NCBI RefSeq assembly: GCF_050948215.1
Contig: NC_135165.1
Span: forward strand, 3,632,501-3,696,500
Length of the DNA: 64,000 nt
Source: Halictus rubicundus
Taxonomy: Eukaryota; Arthropoda; Insecta; Hymenoptera; Halictidae
Reading direction: 5' to 3'
The notes under the pieces were generated by a model, which had not been told where the DNA came from, did not search any database, and saw nothing but the letters and a program-made list of their open reading frames with translations. This document shows, one piece after another, positions 57,183 through 64,000 of the stretch (position 1 is its first letter; each line of letters starts with the position of its first letter). The position numbers and the translations under genes are program-made.

Positions 57183-60100
57183 CTGCAACAGAAAAGTGAA
57201 ATAATTAATGCATCGCGGATCGCAAACAGAGAAACGCTTCTGTCGGGTTCGCGCAACTTAAAACGAAAATAAACCTCCGAATTTACTAATAACCCCCACA
57301 ATTCAACCCCCATCTGTTTTCACCGATTCCGAGCGAATAGCTCAGACCCATGAATTTTTATACATCTAATAACTTACACTGATCGTAATAAAAAGTAACT
57401 TTTGAAAATATTTGAAGGTATCGCCCATATATGATTCACAAGGTAGTGTTACAATTTTCTATAGTGATTACATATTACAAAAATAGTTAGCGAAAATTTC
57501 TGTTATTGTTGCATCGAGCCAACAAATGATTAAGAACGCTTATTTTTGATCTTTTTGTTCGATGTTATTGAGGACGACAGGCGAAATGTTAGGTGTATCA
57601 CGGCAAAAATTAATTTTTAATGGGACAGTGAGCGCGTTGATTGATGTAAATTATTTTTTAATAGATCGGAGGCTTTTTGTCGATGCTATTTCGAGAGGCG
57701 AAGCGCTTAAGCACAGGATGACGACCATTTAAGACGAAACGTAAGTTACAATGGCTCTCGAGGAAACCGCGCGTTCTGTGTCACTCGTATTCAAGTGAGT
57801 TCAATTGAAGTGCCTCGTCGAGTTGACAACAATTTCCCCACCATTCATAATTTCGTGGCAAACAGTGATGTCACGCGACGTGCCTGATGGCTATCGGCGA
57901 GGAAAACCGGCGCCCTGGTGGTCTTTATAGAAATTGATGCACTTATTTGCCAGCAAAGTGGACGAACAAACGGCGGACGTTCCTCTTCTGCTGATTAAAA
58001 AGTCGATTCATTTAATTAGACGACATTCAATATCCCTCGAAAAATTCATTCAATTACGCCTCTGAAAATTGCACTTACAATTCAACGTCTGGTTTCCCCA
58101 GCGCAAACTATCTTTCGATTCCTAAAAGTTATTTTTCTAAATTTTAAACGAGAAGAATATTGGCAAGTTAATGCGTTAACCAAAGAAAGAGATCTTCTCT
58201 GATAACGGTAATATAATTCCCATATTTCTTCAGGTGTATACACATATATCAGTTGATTATGTCATCTTTAAGCTTGAAACCCAATTTTAATTAGCATATC
58301 TTTCGTTTCTTCCAAAAACTGATTTACAATTCCATATGTATAAATAATGTTTTTACTCGAATATAATTAATGATATCATCCAATGATCACGTTTCACATT
58401 TTTATAATAAATTGCGAACCCTCGCAATAAATTCCAATGACGGAAAATCCGAAACAATAATTAGCGATAATGATTAAAGTACCCTGTGAGCAATTTACTT
58501 GTCGCAGGCAGCATTATCATGTAAATCGACGAAGCGCTGTTAAAGTTTCACTTAATTGTTCGCATTAAAAAGCGGATCGTAAAAAGTGAATAATTTACTG
58601 TCGTCACAGCCTCGAGCGACATGAAAGTAACACCACAATTTGATACCTTTCTAAATGAAATTTACTGCGTCCAGATTGTATCTGTGCGAAAGTTTAATTG
58701 ACACTAAGTACACTTATTAGCAATCCTCGTTAAATCTGTCTTCCTATTTATTTTAGAACCAATTACACTAATCGCGAATTAACCAGATTAAATAAATCTT
58801 TCGCAGTACGAACAAGTATGTCGACTTCAGAGTTGAATAATAACACTAATTGTTTAATTTCTTAATCTTTCCGCGTCAGTTGCAATTTCATTCTCCGAGT
58901 GGTAGCGCAAATAAAATTTTAATCTCTGCGACCATTACGTACAATAAAATAATGTATACACTTTGAACGCTATTAAAAAGAAAATAAAATACATAGTAAA
59001 TTTAGGTAATAGTTCTACCATAACTTTGATTTCAATTTTTCAATTATAAAAATATCCAAAGAAAGTCGTTTGCGCCATTTTGAAATCCTAGAAAAGTTCG
59101 ATGGAAACCGCACAGAGAACCGAGTAACTAAAACCAAAAAATTTGTGAAATTCGACCGCAATCTGCTGAGAACTCGGAGCCCGGGACCGAAACGTGTTAT
59201 TATTTTAAACAATGTAGTTTATCGCAGCAGCGAATGTGCCCGATAAACCACGGATCACGGAAGTTTCGTGGAGTATTAAGACACCGAAACCGCGCACCGA
59301 CATAACTCAAACCGACGGTGTAATTACCGATTTCTTAATTGCCACGGTATCCTATCAAGCGGCGTCGATAATTGGCTCGCAGTTTCGTCACTCCGATTAA
59401 TCACGGATTAACGACGACATTTCCGCCATGTTGACTGTGCGAGCCACGAAGTCGGACGAAAGCGTGGCCAGAGGTTTTAATCAAGAAGTAATTAGCACAC
59501 GGCGCTACGTGAGTGACTGCGGCCGGCTAAGCAATCGAACGTGATCGCAAATTAATGTCGGATTAGCGTAAAGTGATTCACTTTGTAAGACCCTTTCCCA
59601 CGCTGACGCCTAACTTATTCCCGATGCACGAAACGAAGGATAAAAATATATACCATACTACCATAGGACATTAATTTAGTAAAGTCTTGATCTAAGCCTA
59701 ATCCTGGTCCCCGTGCTGTGACATAGATCGTGTAGGGCTAGTAGATCGTTCCATACGAAACTATGTAAGATTTTATTAAAAAATTGATTGTTTTGTGCGC
59801 GAGTGGCTCGAATAATTTGGTCACTCGCTGTACACTGACAATATTAAAATTATCTTATAATATTGCTATATCATTGTCTAGATTCTAATCAGAGACAGTA
59901 ATATAGAGTATAATGCACACATATGACACGTTCCACAGGGGATCAGAAATATTCTCGCGTATATCCTGTTAGGGCCGAAAGGGTTAACAGGCTCTCGTGA
60001 AATAATTTCGTTGTGGACGTCGAGGACCACCCTAGACGCGCAATCCTCGATTCCCGAAGGATCCTTCTAATGGGAATGTTGGAGAAAACGTATCCCATGT

Positions 60101-60520
60101 TTGGAATAACACCGTGCACTCCAGGGCTCGGAGCGATGCATAGCGCAGGTTCGCGTGCATGCACGTTGAAATACGAGGACCCCCGGACACCGTTGTATCT
60201 GCGCACACTCGCGTCAACATGTTTGTGCAGGTGCATCCGCGCTTGCACAGGTATGCGGCCTCTCCCGGCTGGAAACCGCCGCCGACACCCTCGCGTAACA
60301 AAGGACGCATTATCAAGACACAATGACGTCGATTCGCCAGCCGACGCCCCCGCAACGCGAATTTTCATCGAACTAAGCCGGACGCGACCGGTCATCGCGC
60401 TTTCGTTCGGATTAGCTCGGGTTAATGCGTCGCCGATCGCGTTTCGCTAATGGAACGCCGTATCTTGACGGAGACTGTGGTTCATCAGCTCCCTTTCGGC
60501 ATAATTATCGAAAATCCCAT

Positions 60521-60660
60521 TAACGCTGGGACCACCGAACCGGTCAAAATTAGTTCCTAATTTTTTGTTTCACAATTACTCGAATTGTAGGAATCTTTTC
60601 ATGGGAAATTTTCGGATGAACTTCTGTATTGCAGCGCACAAGGCTTCCCGATTGATAAAA
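60521..60660. repeat. Truncated left part of a GTTTACGG/TTAA element
   Basis: It starts TTAACGCTGGGACCACCG and then AACCGGTCAAAAT, resembling the left end at 54.53 kb with a decayed hairpin. It is directly followed by another TTAA MITE. Confidence 0.45.
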
Positions 60661-60662
60661 TT

Positions 60663-60899
60663 TTAACCCTTTGCACTCGACTGGTGACTCCGAAGCACCA
60701 CTAGAAATTGTTGTGGCATTATTTCAAAGAAATTACAAAATATTTGTAACATTACAAAATTTGTATTCAATAGATTACCAAACATTTAAATGTTATATCT
60801 GTAGATCGGAGCGGTTTCGTACGAATAAAATGAAAATATTCTAAGACGAAAGAAAAATTTAGTTTTACAATGAAAATAGCGCCGAGTGCAAAGGGTTAA
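60663..60899. mobile_element. piggyBac-type TTAA MITE, copy 2
   Basis: TTAA at 60663-60666 and 60896-60899; ends CCCTTTGCACTCGA and GAGTGCAAAGGG. 237 bp, nearly identical to 5547-5785, which suggests fairly recent activity. Confidence 0.85.
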
Positions 60900-61657
60900 T
60901 TTTTCATATGTGACAGCGTGCGGTCCCGCAACGTTAATCGTTAACCGCGCGAGAACGAGGCGGAAAACCGCAATTCCGACGGCGGTATTTTGTTGCTTCA
61001 GTCCCGTAGATCGGATCCCGAAAATATCGACCGCAGGGAGTCGAACACGGACGGTGTATCGATCCTATTTTAAGAAGGATCGCTCGATCGCCCGACGTAA
61101 GTCGTCGAAGAATGCAGCCTTGCCCCATAAAAGCGGGCTCGGTCGCAACATCGGCCCAGCCTGACAGGTACACAAGCCGCTCTCGGGAGGTGTGCTGACG
61201 ACCTTTCGAACTGACAGGTTTCGGCGCACCGTTCCTATGGTTAAAGCGATCCGAACCGGGTCAACGTGTGGTACAGCTCTGCGGTGACTCGCGCACGTCT
61301 ATGTGCATGCATGCCCCGCGACTCCGAATAATTATGCGACGAACTTCCGCAATTAGGCGGTTCCCGACGCATTACCGGACCCGGCTACGTAACGCCGCGA
61401 GCGAAATTACGGGACCAAATTAATTCTGCGTCTTCGCAGCCGATGGTCCAACGCGTTTCACCCGGACTCTCTGCGAAGCGTGTATCTAAATTGAAAATTT
61501 TTACGAATATTGTTACAGGAAAAAGGCGAGTCGGGGTTGCAACGTTTCCGAGCGAAAGCTGCGAACAATGCGCTGAAAAATCCGTGGACCGCGGCTAAAC
61601 AACGCGGAACAATGGACGAACATCTCCAAAAACGAATTTTGGAGTTTCTCTACGCCG

Positions 61658-62168
61658 CACAGTGGGCAATTTGGACAAAATCGGATTCAAAATCAAGGAA
61701 CTTTCGATAGGAATGAGGTAGAGCAATGAAATTTTTTTTAAATGAAAGCTGCAACTTTGTAGAATATGGGAAAAATAGAGAGATTGTGGTACGAACGTTT
61801 TTTAACCTCGAGAAAATTCGTTAAACGCGCACAAATTCAAGAAAATTTTAGTTTTTCCAATAGCACGCGCGGAAAATTTTTTTTTATAACATGCTATACA
61901 TCATTTCCCATAGATTTTTTCACGCTGATTTCAAATCTGGTCTCAAAATTTGTCTACGACCTCAGGATTTTGCAAAAAATAGATTTTTGTGACAAAAACT
62001 AATGAAGTCGATTTTTTCGTTGAAATGAATGGATGGTAATAATCTTTCTATTTTCCCCATATTCTACAAAGTTGCAGCTTTAATTTAAAAAAAATTTCAT
62101 CGCTCTACCTCATTTCTATCGAAAGTTCTTTGATTTTGAATCCGATTTCGTCCAAATTGCCCACTGTG
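61658..62168. mobile_element. 511-bp inverted-repeat element with CGCCG duplication
   Basis: The ends CACAGTGGGCAATTTGGAC and GTCCAAATTGCCCACTGTG are inverted, and the arms match over roughly 130 bp. CGCCG flanks both sides (61653-61657 and 62169-62173). The interior is AT-rich and non-coding. Confidence 0.85.
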
Positions 62169-62839
62169 CGCCGCGACTTGGTTCCGTTCCATCGAAGCCA
62201 GCCCGGAATGAAACGTACAAAAGTGTATCACGATCGACCGATCTCGAAACGATCCTCGCCGGCGGTTGTTCGTGGGAAAAATCAACCGAGGGCGCGAGCC
62301 TGTAAAAATCTCCGATTTTAATCTTCATTCGAATCGCGCACGGCTTTTCAGACCGGTGGTTCAATGGTGAAAAGACCTTTTTACGATGCGAAACACCACG
62401 GACGATCCGGCACGGCCACAAAACCTACGCGGCCACGTTGAAATAAGTAGCCTTAAATCGATACATGGTCGGCGAGGTGTGTTTAACTGCGGGAGGGTGC
62501 AAAATCGCTTTGCAACACGTGCCCTTTCACTATCCGGAGTGCCGTCACCGAGTACCCTTCATCTTCGTCTTCGTTGCCGAGACTCTTTCACCACTGTCGT
62601 CGTCGGAGCGACGAATTCTCTCCCCTACACCTCCTCCCTCCTCCTCGGTAATTAACTAACCCCTTCCGCCCTCTAATTATACCCTCGATCGACGAGAGCC
62701 CCGGGATAGATCAGAAGTTCAGGCGTGTTACTCTAATCGGCGAAACCTCTCCGACGAGTTTTATGCGGGCAACTTTTTAATCTCTCGTTCCTCGAGGCTG
62801 ATTCGGGTGTGTCGTTTAGACATTCAGAAAAATTGGATT

Positions 62840-63160
62840 TTAATCCTTTTTCCGATTTTTGGTAATGAATTTAATTTTCAATGTCACCTCCAAATCTGAT
62901 ATCTTGAACTTCTTGCAATTTGTTAGGAAAATTATTTCCTTTTCAATCGTGTAAGATTTGGGTTAGTCGTTGAAAAGGTGTTCCTTATTTATTTTTTCGA
63001 TTTTTGGCAATGGACTGAAATCTTGAATTTCTTGCAATTTCTTAGGAAAATTATTTTCTTTTCAATCGAGTAAGATTTGGTTCAGCATTTGTTTCAGTTC
63101 CTTTCAAGGATTTTGTCGTTGAAAAGGTGTTCCTTAATTGGTTCCTTCCAATAAAAAGAT
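62840..63160. repeat. Local tandem duplication, about 150 bp
   Basis: CGATTTTTGG, TTCTTGCAATTT, AGGAAAATTATTT, CTTTTCAATCG and GTTGAAAAGGTGTTCCTTA occur twice in the same order, with small insertions in each copy. Confidence 0.65.
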
Positions 63161-64000
63161 GGTTGTCAAAAAATAGCAAAAGTTTGAATACAATATTAAT
63201 ATATCGTGCTCTGTTCCTTCAGCTCCTGTAAAATATAGTGGACATTTCTGTAGAGTTTTAAATTATTTTTTAACAAATTTTAGTAATACTTCTGAATTGA
63301 AGTACGGAGCACTTTTTTGAATAGCGTTATCTAAAATGTGTTCCGCACGGAACAGCCCCGCTGCGATATTATCGTTGTAAATTTCTGTTGATCGCGATTC
63401 TGCCTATTCGATTTGCAAACTTTTTCCATTATGGTGTTGTCGGTGTCGGGCGACGTTACGAGGATAGTTTCAAGTGGAAGCCCCTTGTGGACTTCCCGCA
63501 GACGTGTGCACGAGAGCTTTTAAGTTGGTAATCCAATTACAAGTAGGCTTATAAGCCGCTCCAACAGTCCGAGAACCGTGTAAGTGTTATTTTGCGTAAT
63601 GTCGGAGTTAACGCATCGGTGTAGCCAGCCACAAATAATAGGATCTAAGTAATCACTCGTGAGGACGCGCCAAAGGGGGATTTTGCCATGCGTGGTCAGT
63701 TTTTTTTTCACGAGCGAAAACGCAAATTCGCACGGTTGCAAAATAAACACCCGTCGGAACCAACGCGTAACATCGTTTTAAAACTTTTATTTGTCGATGT
63801 ACCGGGAAAATGATTTTTATGAAATTCGACTTCGATGACGATTCGTCATTTTCAGCAAAAACTGGCAAACATTGTCAAAGAGCTAACAAGAGTTTTAGAA
63901 ATAAATTTGTAGATCAGTTAAAATGGTGACTTAAACTACCAAGTGGAGTCTCAACCTGCTAACTTGAAAAAGAATTGCTATTGAAATATTCTATTTTACT

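Larger units (their letters stand above)
57183..64000. other. Upstream of CAS SH3 exon: intron or 5' flank
   Basis: It probably contains the first CAS intron and perhaps the initiator exon and promoter, which I could not pick out. 57.3-59.9 kb is AT-rich with nothing recognisable. CpG-rich blocks at about 60.0-60.45, 60.9-61.5 and 62.2-62.7 kb are promoter candidates. 63.2-64.0 kb shows nothing firm. MITEs and a local duplication are listed separately. Confidence 0.45.

Noticed and set aside
60013..60450. 145-codon plus-strand frame opposite a 150-codon minus-strand frame
   Set aside because: Same CpG-driven pattern. I considered a CAS initiator exon on the minus strand here but found no ATG-to-donor segment that was convincing.
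1..64000. tRNA, rRNA, CRISPR or prokaryotic operon signals
   Set aside because: I looked for tRNA B-box motifs, rRNA-like blocks and regularly spaced short palindromic repeats. The tandem arrays present have long units without unique spacers, and nothing fits these classes.

Overview
This window is eukaryotic and reads as an insect chromosome segment, most likely Hymenoptera other than the honeybee. The split genes have consensus splice sites and introns from 87 bp to 22.6 kb. The three recognisable proteins are animal families (p130CAS scaffold, NAA10 acetyltransferase, SMIM13). The gene-free DNA is mid-GC and full of short TTAA- and TA-flanked inverted-repeat elements typical of insects. 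The order-level call is inference from general resemblance, not from a search.

Left part (1-17,089): two minus-strand exons (6588-6949 with the start codon, 248-546) join in phase to give about 220 residues of a protein I do not recognise; the gene continues off the left edge. Its intron and flanks hold a 211-bp tandem array with an alternating dimer structure (988-2240), MITEs, and a 129-bp array (4231-5004). CpG-rich, CT-rich blocks near 6.95-7.4, 11.1-11.75 and 14.6-15.2 kb look like promoters or 5' untranslated sequence.

Centre (17,090-23,600): a foldback element (17,090-18,004) with an internal 156-bp tandem repeat is followed by two very tightly spaced plus-strand genes, SMIM13 (two coding exons) and Naa10 (one exon), with only 105 bp between the first stop and the second start. 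Converging from the right is a 78-codon minus-strand ORF with a poly(A) signal just after it.

Right part (23,957-57,182 and beyond): one large minus-strand gene encodes a p130CAS/BCAR1-type adaptor in eight visible coding exons: SH3 domain, six tyrosine motifs of the YDxP type, serine-rich helical bundle, YDYV Src-docking tyrosine, and the C-terminal FAT-like domain. Every junction keeps phase. The start codon lies upstream, at unknown distance. Intron 2 (22.6 kb) is a repeat reservoir: a foldback element at 32.2 kb, nested MITEs at 40.7 and 43.1 kb, a mariner remnant at 46.5 kb, a 131-bp array at 47.9 kb and a 16-bp two-variant minisatellite at 50.2 kb.

How the genes relate: CAS is an integrin/Src adaptor, NAA10 is the catalytic subunit of the NatA N-terminal acetyltransferase, and SMIM13 is a small membrane protein of unknown role. 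There is no sign that they form a pathway; the only functional link suggested by layout is possible shared transcription of SMIM13 and Naa10. I saw no tRNA, rRNA, CRISPR array or intact transposase gene.
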